Shown: positions 19,300-30,200 of the stretch, piece after piece | Layout of the letters: each line of letters opens with the position of its first letter | Position numbering within the stretch: position 1 is the first letter of the stretch | Source of the DNA: Lachancea dasiensis | Lineage: Eukaryota > Ascomycota > Saccharomycetes > Saccharomycetales > Saccharomycetaceae | DNA: 64,000 nucleotides | Direction: 5' to 3' | Assembly (NCBI GenBank): GCA_900074725.1 | Contig: LT598458.1 | Coordinates: forward strand, 1,364,001-1,428,000 | Translations under genes and position numbers: made by a program | Notes under the pieces: generated by a model | Databases searched by the model: none | What the model was told of the DNA's origin: nothing | The model's input: the letters and a program-made list of their open reading frames with translations, nothing else

Positions 19300-20420
19300 C
19301 TTGGGAAGCTCCTGGACTTGGTTGTAGTGTGTTCGTCACAGGCGTTGAGGGTATCTTTTTTGATTAATAGTAGATAAGTAATAATAATAATAATACTACA
19401 ATATAGCGACACTGATTGTGGATTTTAAGTATGGGTAGGAGGTTAAACTTTGAGTTCTTCTTAGTGAATCATTTGCTGGCAGCTTTCATAAATATAATCA
19501 TTTGCTGGCAGCTTTCATAAATATAAAGTAGTTTCGGGTGATGTACCTGATCTTTGACGCTGATCTACGATGACCCTTGAGCTACTTGTTACTATAAATG
19601 AGAGCTACAAATCAGGACGTGAGTATGTCCTAATACAGGTTTTTTCCACCATAATTACATGCCATTCGTTCTGAATATGTATAGCTTAGGAGACGCAGCT
19701 TCTTGGCGAATCCTGTAGAGCGTGCATTGTGTAGAGTCGTTTTGATTTTGTCCAAAAATTTCATAAACTGACATAAAAGTCTTCAGGACTCACGAACATC
19801 TCAAACTCAATATATTGTCGGCCACAGGCCCAAGGTAGCAGGGTGTTAAAGAAACTCATTTACAGTTATGTTCCTAAAGGTTGCTCTTTGGAAAGAATCG
19901 CTGCCAGTTGGGAGCTGGGAAAACCTGCTTTGCAGCTCAAGAGATAATCACAAATACAAGTAAATTAGCAGGAGGATAATGAATACCTGAGGTGTAAGGC
20001 TCTTTGATTTTATGCAATACCTGTATCACTTTGTACCAATTCGTCGCGCTCAAATGTTATAGTAAGACATCGTAAAGGTTACTCAACCGCCCTTCTGCTT
20101 TCCATAGACTTTTCTCGGCCACATGAAACATGACCTTTCGAGGTTTTGTCGGAAGACACCCCAAATGTGGTTAAAATTGTCCCGCTGTTCAGATTAAACA
20201 GCCTAGAATTCGAGTAATAAGTCGAGCCACTTCAGAAAGATGTAGAAGCTGGCTAGGTTGTCCCACAAGCTGAATCTCCTTGTCAAACTGTGTGATTGTT
20301 CAGAAATCTCTTTTTATGTTCCTTGCTATATATTATATATTATATTTAAATTGTAATTGGAAACCAACCGATAAACATGATCCTCCAACACCAAACATTA
20401 AAACGATAAAACTCCCAACC
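19300..20420. other. Divergent promoter region, zinc-cluster factor and CPR4/CPR8
   Basis: 1.1 kb. It includes a short TAA microsatellite at about 19378-19393 and a perfect 29-bp tandem duplication (19467-19524). No gene or RNA was recognised in the rest; it serves both promoters. Confidence 0.5.
19467..19524 (+). repeat. Perfect 29-bp tandem duplication
   Basis: Two identical 29-bp units at 19467-19495 and 19496-19524, each containing TTTGCTGGCAGCTTTCATAA. The absence of any mismatch suggests a recent duplication. Confidence 0.95.
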
Positions 20421-21356
20421 ATGCTTTTTCGATACCTAGTGTGCATTTTATGCACTTTATTTGAGGTAGGAAAGGCTGCGCAGATTGATAGCAGCAAGAT
20501 CTATGAGCCCAACCCTCCAGTGACGCATCGTGCTTTCTTCACGATTGAATACACCGACAGGACAACATCACAAGTGAAGGAACTCGACTTAACTATAGAA
20601 CTATACGGGACTGTAGTCCCTAAGACGGTTGAAAATTTTGCTAAACTCACAAAAGGTGTCACGGCTGTTATCCGAGGAACGGATGAAGAGAATGACCGTT
20701 TCCAATTGGGCTACAAGGATACCAAGTTCCATCGCATAGTTCCAGACTTTATTATTCAAGGCGGCGATGTGCTACCGGACGTTGGGCCTTTCAACATTTT
20801 CGGAAAGCAGTACTTCGAAGATGAGAACTTCCAGCTAAAACACGACAGGCCTGGTAGACTCTCTATGGCCAACCTTGACAAGCCTGACAGCAATGCTTCG
20901 CAATTCTTTATTGTTACCTCTCTAGAACCTCAAACACATTTGGATGCAAAACACGTCGTTTTTGGGCAAGTTGTGTCTGGACTAGACGAGCTCATTAAAG
21001 AGGTGCAATACGTGGAGGTCGATGAGCAACATAAACCCTTGGCCGACGTCAAGTTGATATACACTCTCGTGGAAGAGTTGCAAATTAGCGGAGCGGAGGA
21101 TTTGCACAAGCAGTGGTTGGATCAGGCTGAAAAATTCCAGCATGGCGACATGTCGCAAGGTGTGAGCATGGCTACGACACTGGCAACAGGTAAAAAGGAA
21201 GAAGCCATTATGAAAGAAGTGTTGTTTGAACAACTCCATCATCCGGCAGTGAAGGTTGCTTCAGGTATGGTTCTTTTGCTTGTGATATACTTGATTGTTA
21301 GAAAGACCCGAATTTTCAGCAAGAACACCAAAATCGTGTCCATGAGACACGATTGA
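20421..21356 (+). CDS. Secretory-pathway cyclophilin (CPR4/CPR8)
   Basis: 311 residues from the ATG at 20421; the frame extends to 20280 only through a TTG. It starts with a signal peptide (about residues 1-20). The cyclophilin domain includes FHRIVPDFIIQGGD and the RPGRLSMAN and SQFFIV blocks. A membrane helix lies near residues 276-293, followed by a basic tail. This is the layout of S. cerevisiae Cpr4 (YCR069W) and Cpr8 (YNR028W), peptidyl-prolyl isomerases of the secretory pathway. They are duplicates, so one ancestral gene is expected here. Its neighbours ATG15 and ZNG1 agree. Confidence 0.93.
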   Translation: MLFRYLVCILCTLFEVGKAAQIDSSKIYEPNPPVTHRAFFTIEYTDRTTSQVKELDLTIELYGTVVPKTVENFAKLTKGVTAVIRGTDEENDRFQLGYKDTKFHRIVPDFIIQGGDVLPDVGPFNIFGKQYFEDENFQLKHDRPGRLSMANLDKPDSNASQFFIVTSLEPQTHLDAKHVVFGQVVSGLDELIKEVQYVEVDEQHKPLADVKLIYTLVEELQISGAEDLHKQWLDQAEKFQHGDMSQGVSMATTLATGKKEEAIMKEVLFEQLHHPAVKVASGMVLLLVIYLIVRKTRIFSKNTKIVSMRHD

Positions 21357-21408
21357 GCTAGGTATGCAATTAGTTCGACTCACTATTGTTAGTACATTTC
21401 AGACACTT

Positions 21409-22629
21409 TTAACCTATAACTATAGACAAGATTCGCGATAATCCTTCCTCAGAGATTCCTTTACCAATGAAGACCATTTTACACCCAGACGTTTCCTCTG
21501 GAGTTAGGCCAGGTAATATATCATAGGTTTCCCGTACGCCTTGTATAATTTTGCAACTGTCACCAACAAGTATCAAGCCCTTGGTCCTAAGGATCTCCCA
21601 ATCCCCGTTGCCTTCAGACCCAAATCCATTCCATAATACAACTTGAAGGAATTTGCTCAAAAATGTTTTAAATTCGAGCTCATTTTCTAGGGCACGAAAG
21701 TCCAAAGTCACCGTGGAAATACGGGGATCGTGGAACACGCCATCCGGCATACTGTCAAACTTCACAGTATCGAAGGCACGCAACTCCAGTACCTGTTTTA
21801 AGGGGACCTCTCCGTACCGTGCCTGGTGAATTGGTGCTATTGAATTTATCCTGCGAATTGAGTTTTCTATGCTGAGCCCTTCTTCGATGGAATGTAGGCG
21901 GTCCATCTTATTTAAAATGATAGAGTCAGCCATAGCAATCTGTAGATGTGCGATTGTTATATCATTCTCCACCTTAACATTTTCCCCGTGCCAGTGAGTC
22001 ATAGGGGAAACGTCGTCGAGGCATTTTAATATATTTTCAGCGTCCAACACCGTGACAATCCCATCCAAGTATACATTGCTGTACAGGCCATTGTCCTGCC
22101 AAAACATCTTTGCGATAGGTCTAGGATCTGCGACCCCAGATGTCTCTAGCAGGATATAATCGATCTTTCCGGGGCAGCGAGATATAAGACTTTCGATAGC
22201 CCTAACTCCAACATCTTGTAGGCTGCAACATAGGCAGCCATTCCCTAGATCCAGCCACTCTTCGTAAGAGGAGCCATTTTCTCTAATGGTCATCGACTTT
22301 TCAATTTCGCTTGAGTCACCAAACTCATTCAATATCACTGCAATCTTCTTATCCGAGCCCTTCAATGCAATTTTCTCCAGTAGTGTAGATTTTCCAGATC
22401 CCAGGTACCCGGTTATGATACTCACGGGAATCTTAACTTGGCCATCTGGTTCTTCAAACTCAAGCTGTTTGTTGGCTTGCTGAATCTTTTTATCACTGAC
22501 AATTGTTTTGCCTCCATCGCTATTGATAGACATTAAAATATCATTTATATTCTGTTCATTGCCTGCGACCAAAGTTGGAATTTCGCCATCCTCCTCTTCG
22601 TTATGACTGAAGTCCTTGCGAGCTGACAT
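21409..22629 (-). CDS. ZNG1: Zinc-chaperone GTPase ZNG1 (COG0523/CobW family)
   Basis: 406 residues. Walker A GYLGSGKST is at 74-82, NEFG at 101-104, the metal-binding CLCC motif at 132-135, ETSGVADP further on, and a CobW C-terminal domain follows. This is YNR029C, renamed Zng1, a GTPase that delivers zinc to methionine aminopeptidase. It faces CPR4/CPR8 tail to tail (52 bp) and shares a 136-bp divergent promoter with ALG12, as YNR029C and YNR030W do. The N-terminal 60 residues are acidic and probably flexible. Confidence 0.93.
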   Translation of the reverse strand: MSARKDFSHNEEEDGEIPTLVAGNEQNINDILMSINSDGGKTIVSDKKIQQANKQLEFEEPDGQVKIPVSIITGYLGSGKSTLLEKIALKGSDKKIAVILNEFGDSSEIEKSMTIRENGSSYEEWLDLGNGCLCCSLQDVGVRAIESLISRCPGKIDYILLETSGVADPRPIAKMFWQDNGLYSNVYLDGIVTVLDAENILKCLDDVSPMTHWHGENVKVENDITIAHLQIAMADSIILNKMDRLHSIEEGLSIENSIRRINSIAPIHQARYGEVPLKQVLELRAFDTVKFDSMPDGVFHDPRISTVTLDFRALENELEFKTFLSKFLQVVLWNGFGSEGNGDWEILRTKGLILVGDSCKIIQGVRETYDILPGLTPEETSGCKMVFIGKGISEEGLSRILSIVIG

Positions 22630-22765
22630 GTCATTCAGCGTTCAACGACATTAAGAGAGTCCTTAATCAATTCGCTGTTATTAAAATTAAATGACCTCAG
22701 AAACTATCACTTATTTCACAGTTTGTCAAAAATAAACGCTTTGTTTTATTGAAGCTCAAGTAGCT

Positions 22766-24403
22766 ATGATAATTCAATGGTCATCAGTATGTGATGTACT
22801 ACTAGTGGTGACCATATTGGCTCAATTGTGTATATCTCCCTACACTAAAGTCGAGGAAAGCTTTACAATCCAAGCAATAAGAGATATTTTAAAATACGGT
22901 GTAGCAGACATTTCACGATATGATCATCTTCAGTTTCCTGGAGTAGTTCCAAGAAGTTTCGTTGGTCCGTTGATAATAGCGGGAATGTCTGCCCCTGTTG
23001 TGAAAATCCTGAAGATGGGTATTTACGTTGACCAACAATTGGTCGTTCGTGGTGTCATTGGACTTTTCAATGCGCTGGGGCTCATCTATCTTAAACGTCA
23101 GGCGCAAAAACTATTTGACGGTTACCTTCGAGAACGTCAATACAAAAAAACTGATAGGGATGCCACTCAGCATAGCCAGCAGGGCCATGATGCGAACAGT
23201 AATGTCGGAATTTTCTTCGCTGTTTTTTGCGTAAGTCAGTTCCATCTGATGTACTACTGCTCACGCCCGCTCCCGAATTTTGTTATAGTTTTACCGCTAA
23301 CAAATTTTGCCCTTGGTCTTGTCCTGAGTGGTAAAAGATTCGGCCTAGCAGTATCCATTCTGGCATTTGCCAGCGTTGTGTTCCGCCTTGAATTGGGTGC
23401 CCTCACTTCTGGGCTTGCACTGTGCTTATGGGTATACAGAATGATGAAATTCAGAGATATTATTGAAAGTGGCTTGATGGGAGCGCTATTTGGAGCAACC
23501 GTCTCACTTTATATCGACTCTCATTTCTGGCAGAATTGGACACTTCCCGAGCTAGACGCCTTTCTTTTCAACGTTGTGGAGGGAGAGTCGGTAAACTGGG
23601 GAACCATGCCATTTCACGCGTATCTGACAAGATTCCTGCCCATGATATTCTTTCCTCCTACTATTCTGTTACTAAACGCTATCGGATATCGCAAAGCACC
23701 TAAAGAATTGAAAATAATTGCACAGGCAGCATACTTCCATATTTTTGTGCTTTCCTTGCAACCCCACAAGGAATGGAGATTTATCATTTACACAATTCCA
23801 GTGATCACACTGGTAGCTAGCTGTGGGGCTTCCCCCGATTTTAAGGGCAAAAATCGTAACTTTTGGTTGACTTTGCTTATCACACTTTCGCTTGTGTGCT
23901 CTCTGGTTGTTTCTCTCATCTTTTTAACCATCTCTTCCCTTAACTACCCAGGTGGTGTTGCACTGAAGCAATTCAACAATTATGTGCTGGAAAATGGAAT
24001 TCGCGATTCAACTCTCCATATGGACATCCCAACGTGTATGACGGGGGCCACTTTGTTTGGTGAACTTGATGAAACTCACAACATCCGTTACGATAAAACT
24101 GAAGGGATTGATGAATTGAAAGAAGTATGGTCATCTTTTGATTATATTATAACTGCCGTACCACAGCCACAGCTTTCTATAGTGCCTAGTACAGCATCTT
24201 GGGAGCTACTTCACACAACGAAAGCATTCTCTGGCGCAAAAGTGTCTGAATTCAGACAAATCTTGCGATCGGAGTTCAACGAAGGCTACCCCTTGACGCG
24301 CCATATTCTCACCCGCCGCAGTATTCGTGACTTCATAACGGTGTTACAAGACATCTTTACTGTGGAAACGCTGTACACATATAGAAGGGTGCAATCGGCT
24401 TAA
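22766..24403 (+). CDS. ALG12: Dol-PP-mannose alpha-1,6-mannosyltransferase ALG12
   Basis: 545 residues with about ten hydrophobic segments, typical of GT22 mannosyltransferases. The first luminal loop has YTKVEESFTIQAIRD with the acidic residues of the family. The HKEWRF motif lies near residue 334. Alg12 (YNR030W) adds the eighth mannose to the dolichol-linked oligosaccharide in the ER lumen, before transfer to proteins. Size and neighbours agree with S. cerevisiae (551 residues). GPI-pathway GT22 enzymes are the nearest alternatives, but synteny excludes them. Confidence 0.95.
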   Translation: MIIQWSSVCDVLLVVTILAQLCISPYTKVEESFTIQAIRDILKYGVADISRYDHLQFPGVVPRSFVGPLIIAGMSAPVVKILKMGIYVDQQLVVRGVIGLFNALGLIYLKRQAQKLFDGYLRERQYKKTDRDATQHSQQGHDANSNVGIFFAVFCVSQFHLMYYCSRPLPNFVIVLPLTNFALGLVLSGKRFGLAVSILAFASVVFRLELGALTSGLALCLWVYRMMKFRDIIESGLMGALFGATVSLYIDSHFWQNWTLPELDAFLFNVVEGESVNWGTMPFHAYLTRFLPMIFFPPTILLLNAIGYRKAPKELKIIAQAAYFHIFVLSLQPHKEWRFIIYTIPVITLVASCGASPDFKGKNRNFWLTLLITLSLVCSLVVSLIFLTISSLNYPGGVALKQFNNYVLENGIRDSTLHMDIPTCMTGATLFGELDETHNIRYDKTEGIDELKEVWSSFDYIITAVPQPQLSIVPSTASWELLHTTKAFSGAKVSEFRQILRSEFNEGYPLTRHILTRRSIRDFITVLQDIFTVETLYTYRRVQSA

Positions 24404-24423
24404 AGCTCTATTAAAGAGGCTAC

Positions 24424-24431
24424 TATTTACA
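24424..24431 (-). promoter_or_regulatory. Puf3-type site in the IMG2 3' UTR
   Basis: The + strand reads TATTTACA, so the IMG2 transcript contains TGTAAATA 24 nt after its stop codon. The short spacer is shared with the convergent ALG12 end. Confidence 0.6.
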
Positions 24432-24455
24432 AACATATATACATATCATCTCACC

Positions 24456-24965
24456 CTAAAACGAAGTAGACAGAACATTCTTCACTTGCTTAACGACGTC
24501 GCCTTGAATGACAACCTTTTTGGCTTGCATCATTACCCGAAAAGATGATTTGGGTATATGCTTGAGTTTTTCCTGCAAATCGTTCCGTAGCTGCACGGGG
24601 TCACCACTGATCCTGCGAATTTCCGTGACCACTTTGCCACCGCTTTTGAAGTCCGTGTATACCGGAAGATTCCCCGTCGCAGATCTTTCAACGAAATATG
24701 ATTTTACTCCAAAGCTTTGGTGGCCAACAAGATCGCTAGGTTTGATATCCTGAATGGCAGGGAAAATACTGTATGAGGAATCATCTAAAGCTTTGGACAG
24801 ATCTTCTGCCTCCTGAGCTGTAATACCTTCAATCGTTTGATCTTGATTTGCTTCTGAACTTGACACATTTATGGCATTTCGCAGTGTTCCAGTTGAGCTG
24901 AAATTACGCCCCAAACAAAAGCATCCTCTTTTCACCGTGAGACCTGCCGACTTGAAGCTTAACAT
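24456..24965 (-). CDS. IMG2: Mitochondrial large-subunit ribosomal protein IMG2 (mL49)
   Basis: 169 residues from the ATG at 24965. The start MLSFKSAGLTVKRGCF is basic and amphipathic, like a mitochondrial import signal. The body contains the mL49 core, including YFVERSATGNLPVYTDFK and IRRISGDP. An in-frame ATG at 25034 would add 23 residues, and the frame reaches 25100 only through GTG; the start is therefore chosen by the import-signal look and is uncertain. Img2 (YCR071C) is needed for mitochondrial translation and DNA maintenance. It is followed by RSA4 on the same strand, as in S. cerevisiae. Confidence 0.88.
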   Translation of the reverse strand: MLSFKSAGLTVKRGCFCLGRNFSSTGTLRNAINVSSSEANQDQTIEGITAQEAEDLSKALDDSSYSIFPAIQDIKPSDLVGHQSFGVKSYFVERSATGNLPVYTDFKSGGKVVTEIRRISGDPVQLRNDLQEKLKHIPKSSFRVMMQAKKVVIQGDVVKQVKNVLSTSF

Positions 24966-25263
24966 ACCGAGCTGCAGAGCCTGAAGACCAATCACAGACA
25001 GTCTTATAAGGTAAACGCTCGACTGGAACTTCATAAGGTCAAAATTTTTAGTTACGTGATACGTATCTTGTGATGATAACTCAAGAGACTGACTCTCCAC
25101 ATTATAATCGTGGTGCCGATCTCCAGATTCAACCTTATTGAATAGTGTATAAAGTCTTTTATGTTACGGGGGCTTATTCTATATTTTGTTTAGTTTACAT
25201 GACTCGATTTGCCCGCCAGACAGCCGAGGTAATGCGAGAGGGATTGTCCCGTGATAATTACAA

Positions 25264-26808
25264 TTAATGAGTCCATAACCTAACCATTTTGTCCTTACCC
25301 GCGCTACACACGCGCTTACCATCAACACTCCAATCCACTGTATAAACTTCGTCATTGTGGCCTGGAAGATCGACTGACAATTTCTTGGTTCTGATATCCC
25401 ACACCTTCAATGTGGTGTCTTTGGAGCAAGAGACTAGCAGCCTACAATCAGAAGACCAAGCAACCTGGTAAACGCTTGCAACATGACCACGAAAAGTTGT
25501 AACAAAATTACCATTTCTTCCGTCCCATAACTTGATGGAGTTGTCGAACGAGGCCGATACAATGTATCTCCCATCGGGTGAGAACGCTACGTGATTGACC
25601 AATTTCTGGTGGCCGGTCATTCTCGTAATAGGTTTTGTCGATTTCAGAGGATCCCATAGGTACATCGTAAAATCGTCACTGGCGGTAACCATGATTTCCT
25701 CAAGTTTTCCGTTCTTCTTGGCGATTTTTTCGTAGTGTTTGAGAGCCTTTTGTTGAGCGTCCTCGGGTGAAGTTGGTTGTTGCCCTGTATGATCAAAAGC
25801 ACCAACACGGAGCGCGTAATCTGTAGATAGCGATAAGTGGTTGATCCAATGCGCATGGGACTTTAAAATGTTGATGCACTTCCCGGAAGCATTCATATCC
25901 CAAGCCCTGATGGTCTTGTCGTGAGAACCGCTATAAAGCACATTGCGCCCTCCCCATTTGACACACGATACCGAGTTGGTATGGCCGCTGAGGGTCATTA
26001 GGCAAACCCTTCTCGTCGTATCCCATATCTTGATGGTGCCGTCTTTGGATGCAGAAGCCAGTCTAGGTCTTTCGCCTGGTTTAACTAAATGTATAGGTTC
26101 CCAAGCCAGCGACGTGATCCATTTGGAATGCCCCCTCAGAGCGTCACCGCAAGCTTCCCCCTTTTGCGCCTCCCATAATCTAATTGTATTATCCATGGAT
26201 CCTGTACCGATAAGTTCGCCGTCGGGAGACCATGCCACACACAAAACCCAATTATAGTGACCTTTCAATGTGTACATGGGCGTGCTAGTGTTACAATCCC
26301 AGATTCTAGCGGTGTTATCTCCAGCTCCTGTAACCATGCGACCGCTCGTGTTGGGAGCAAATGCAGAGCAGAGAATGGTAGATCCATGTCCGGCGATAGC
26401 TGATGAGCTTCTTGTAACCGGGCGTACTTTGAAAATTGCCCGTGGTGTGAAGACAAGGGTCATGAAGTCTTCCGTCGTCTTGTGCCCTGGCTTCAAGATG
26501 GAGCTGTATATGTTGTCTTTGATGTCAATCATCTGCTCTGATTGGCCCTCCTCCCCGCCAATCATGCAGCTGAAACTGTAAGGAACCGGCTCATCCGACT
26601 CACCCTGTAGCTGATTCAGCAGCTGCTCGAGCTGCTGCTCCGTCGTGCCGCCAGGAACACGTAGCGAACCCCCGACATTTTCACCTGTGTCGAATGCTTG
26701 GAATTTGATCAAAACATGTGGAAGATCAGCTGGTAGTAACTCGACTTCGCGCGGCTGTTGAGCCTGCTTCTTCTGCTTTTTCGAAGGTGGTGGTATCAGG
26801 GTAGCCAT
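25264..26808 (-). CDS. RSA4: 60S ribosome assembly factor RSA4
   Basis: 514 residues. The N-terminal NLE (ubiquitin-like) domain spans about residues 30-130, and eight WD40 blades follow, for example GHYNWVLCVAWSPDG, GHTNSVSCVKW and GHNDEVYTVDWS, ending in VRLW. Rsa4 (YCR072C) sits on nuclear pre-60S particles. Its NLE domain binds the MIDAS domain of the AAA-ATPase Rea1 to drive removal of assembly factors. Length equals the S. cerevisiae protein (515). The promoter has a PAC and an RRPE motif, the classic pair of ribosome-biogenesis genes. Confidence 0.97.
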   Translation of the reverse strand: MATLIPPPSKKQKKQAQQPREVELLPADLPHVLIKFQAFDTGENVGGSLRVPGGTTEQQLEQLLNQLQGESDEPVPYSFSCMIGGEEGQSEQMIDIKDNIYSSILKPGHKTTEDFMTLVFTPRAIFKVRPVTRSSSAIAGHGSTILCSAFAPNTSGRMVTGAGDNTARIWDCNTSTPMYTLKGHYNWVLCVAWSPDGELIGTGSMDNTIRLWEAQKGEACGDALRGHSKWITSLAWEPIHLVKPGERPRLASASKDGTIKIWDTTRRVCLMTLSGHTNSVSCVKWGGRNVLYSGSHDKTIRAWDMNASGKCINILKSHAHWINHLSLSTDYALRVGAFDHTGQQPTSPEDAQQKALKHYEKIAKKNGKLEEIMVTASDDFTMYLWDPLKSTKPITRMTGHQKLVNHVAFSPDGRYIVSASFDNSIKLWDGRNGNFVTTFRGHVASVYQVAWSSDCRLLVSCSKDTTLKVWDIRTKKLSVDLPGHNDEVYTVDWSVDGKRVCSAGKDKMVRLWTH

Positions 26809-27275
26809 AGTTTGCTTGTAGACTTGAATAAGGTGTAAACAAGCTCTCTATGTCTGACCTCTTGCAGCAACTGAAGCTCATCACCATGGCCCGAAGAGAA
26901 CTCATCGCCTAATATTCCCAAAATTTTCAATCATTATATACGCTTCTGGATATTTTTTTGGCAAGGCACCTTTTAGATTATGTAACATATTCGCTGCAGC
27001 GAGATCTGCAACCGAAGTGACATGAGGGTGGTTTCGAGGTCATGAGAGAACAACCTTGTTTATATCAGAGAGAGCTCTTAGAATTTCAAAGTGAGATTCA
27101 TAACAAGTTCCAGCTCCCGTCTACGGTAAGCAATCGGTTCTCCGGCCGCATGTAGTCACTAAATTAGTATCTCCTGTCAAGTATATAATACATAGCACCT
27201 GGGAAGGGTTTACGATTGCATCGTTCCCTCGAAAAATTAGCCTGAATTATGTTATATTACAGCGTGCTCGCACTA
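26809..27275. other. RSA4 promoter and SSK2/SSK22 3' region
   Basis: 467 bp without a gene. PAC and RRPE motifs at 26901-26929 serve RSA4 on the minus strand. The remainder is probably the 3' region of the kinase gene. Confidence 0.55.
26901..26929 (-). promoter_or_regulatory. PAC and RRPE motifs of RSA4
   Basis: On the coding strand, TGAAAATTTT (26929-26920) precedes GCGATGAG (26908-26901), with the latter 93 bp upstream of the ATG. These match the RRPE (Stb3) and PAC (Dot6/Tod6) elements of ribosome-biogenesis genes. Confidence 0.65.
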
Positions 27276-30200
27276 TCAAACAGTGCCTGACGAATCTTCG
27301 TCGAAGGCCAGCTTACGGATCTCAACCATCCATGGATCTCTCAGCAATTCCATCGCAGTGGAACGGTCGTTGGGATTTTGCTTTAGGCAACGACGCAGGA
27401 ACCTAGTACCCTGGGATGATATCTCTTCCCTAGAGGGCATTTGAGGGATATGACCCGCTGCAACGTGGTACATGATGGCCCATTCATTATCTAAGTTGAA
27501 CCAGGGCCTCCGGCCGGTGGCCATCTCCAGAACAACACAGCCCAGGGACCAAACATCACCAGCACCAAACTTGCCTCTCTCTGCACCTGTAACCGCCTCT
27601 GGCGACATGTACATTGGGGTTCCCATCATGCTATTAGCTCCATCTCCTTGCTTCTCGGTAGCATTATTGGGGGCTTTTGTTCCATTAGCTGCCAATGATC
27701 TTGCTGCGCCAAAATCCACGTACTTGATCACCCCATTGAAGTCTAAAAGAATGTTTTCAGGCTTAATATCCCTGTGGATTACGCTGGACTGATGCAGGTA
27801 CGCAAGCCCTTCGAGAAGTTGTAAAGCATACACCTGGGTGACCATTTCGTCCTCGATTCTTCCATGCTCCAGAAGTTGAGCCAGGGATCCACCTTCACAG
27901 TACTCCATAAACAAATTGACCTTGTCTCTATGAACCTCAACCCCGTAATATTGGACAACGTTGGGATGGTTTAACATCTCCAAGACCTTCATTTCCTCCC
28001 TTATTACTGGAAACACTTGTTTCATGGTATTGCGGTCGTGAATCCGGATTTCCTTTACCGCCAGAATTTCACCGGTATCAAGATTAATGGCCGAAGAGAC
28101 TGTTCCGAATGCACCACCACCAATAAAATGCCTTTTTTGCCACCTAATTGTAACATTAGACAGTGACGAAGCAAGTGATTGCAAGTACTGGTTATCCTGA
28201 TCAGACTCGTCCAAAACCTTTCCGATTTGACGAGGGTTTCCTGAAACACGCTGTTCAAGCTCGTGAATCGCCTCGAGCCGTACTTTTGAATTAACAGACA
28301 GAATTGAGTCATCATCCCCTTCACAGGCACCAATCTTCGACCTCACTTGAGGATGAGCTGCCGGTTCTGTCTTCAAAGTTCTAGCGCCCATTATATCAAA
28401 ATGTGAGATCAACAAAGACATACATCCAGAAATCCTTTCCTGCAACACCGAAAATTGCTGTTGATCGAGTCCGAGGATATTCCACCCAGTTGTCATTTGC
28501 ATTGCAAATTCCATGGCGGGTACACACCATTTGAAGGTGCGGAGATCTGTTGGATCGCAATCATCTACCATAAATGTGATCCATCTGACGCTGATCTTCA
28601 TAAGCATCAGGATTATCATTGATTTCTTCTCAAAAGTTGCCACATTCACTCTCAAGAAATTCCGCGCAAAGTCCCGGCAGAAGATGAACAGATTATTTAA
28701 TGTTTCATTGCCTCGATAATCTTTTTGAATGGTGGTGATGATCTTTTCTACGTTGGCTAGAACAGTGTAAGTGATTCTGAAGTATGCTTTGTTTATCTTC
28801 TGAAGGGTATTTTCAACGTTTCTCGTTGAGCACCTTCGCTCATTGAAGGACACAGCATTTCCGACAAAGTGTTGAAATTTGTCACATTGATATTCCAGTG
28901 CGTAAGTCGATCCTTGATTCATGAGTACCAAACAGTCATTAGAGAGCTTAAAGTCAAGGTCTTCAGTCATAAGAACTAGGCCATATGATAAATTGAGCAT
29001 CTCGCCTTCCCATAAGATAGGATCATTAGGACAGTAGGCAACGATATAACCTAGAGATTTCAACTTCATCTCTAGCTCAATCATCTCGGTTTCTTCACTC
29101 TTCAAGTCATCGACCTCGATGCCGCCTCGCTGGTTACCGCCAAGGCGATATCTAACAAATGAATTCTTATTATGTGACTCTGGTTGAACTTGGTAATAAG
29201 AGACGGCGTTAGCGCCGTAACTCTGAAAAAGTAAAGCATTTTGGTCCCAGCCACTTTCGAGAGCATTGTAGACACTCAAACTGTTCTTTATCTCGACCTT
29301 GGAGAGCAGGTCGGATCCAATAAGCGAATTTTGTAGTATTTGCATTACCTGGTCATCAGAGCACCCGAGTAGCTCACCGCTGCAGAATAGGTAAATCCCA
29401 TTAGCCTCTAAGTCACCTCCAGTGTAGAGAAGAAAGTGGCCACTGTCTTTCAAGTTTTTGAGTAACTCTTGATTATCGTTGACTTTGTAATGAACGGAAT
29501 TTTGAAAAGCTTTGGTGAGAACATTGGAAAATCTGTTTATCTTACGCTTGACGGACCCCATATTTTCAATCGCTTGAATGAGCCATTTTTCAGCGTCAAC
29601 TTCCCTTTCAAAGCGGGGAGGCTGGTTTTGTTCTCGTAGGATGTAAGAATGAAGTCGATTTAATAACCGTAAAGTAAGGTTTGAGAAGCCCTCCGCGACA
29701 ACATTCCCTGCCCCCTCAATGAAGCAGCCAACATTCTTTAGCTGATCCCAGTAAGGTAAGAGCTCATCAGGTTCCTTGAAGGTTTTGAAAGATTTATTAG
29801 CACTATCGATGAGTTTTAGGTGCAGCAACTTGAATAGATAGCCGATTGCCTCATTCACGGTTTGGTCGAAGTCGGCATCAATATGCGTTGAGAAATCCCA
29901 ATCAGAGCAGTATAACACAACCGTATGTTTAATCTGCACCGATAACCTAACATATGAGTTAAAATCGTCTATCATTTGATCGATCATCATCATTGTCGGG
30001 TTATTGAGCTTTTTGGCATATTCCAGACGAATCAATATGATCTCTTTGACAAGCTTGAATGGAAACATAAGAAGTATTTCAAGTTCTTTGTGCAAAAGAG
30101 GAATGTTCATTTCTTTCACGGTTTGAGAAAACGTGAGAATAGAAACCTTGGCCTTTAGAATCCACGGAGCATGGCGATAGAAAAGTTTTTTTTGGAAAAT

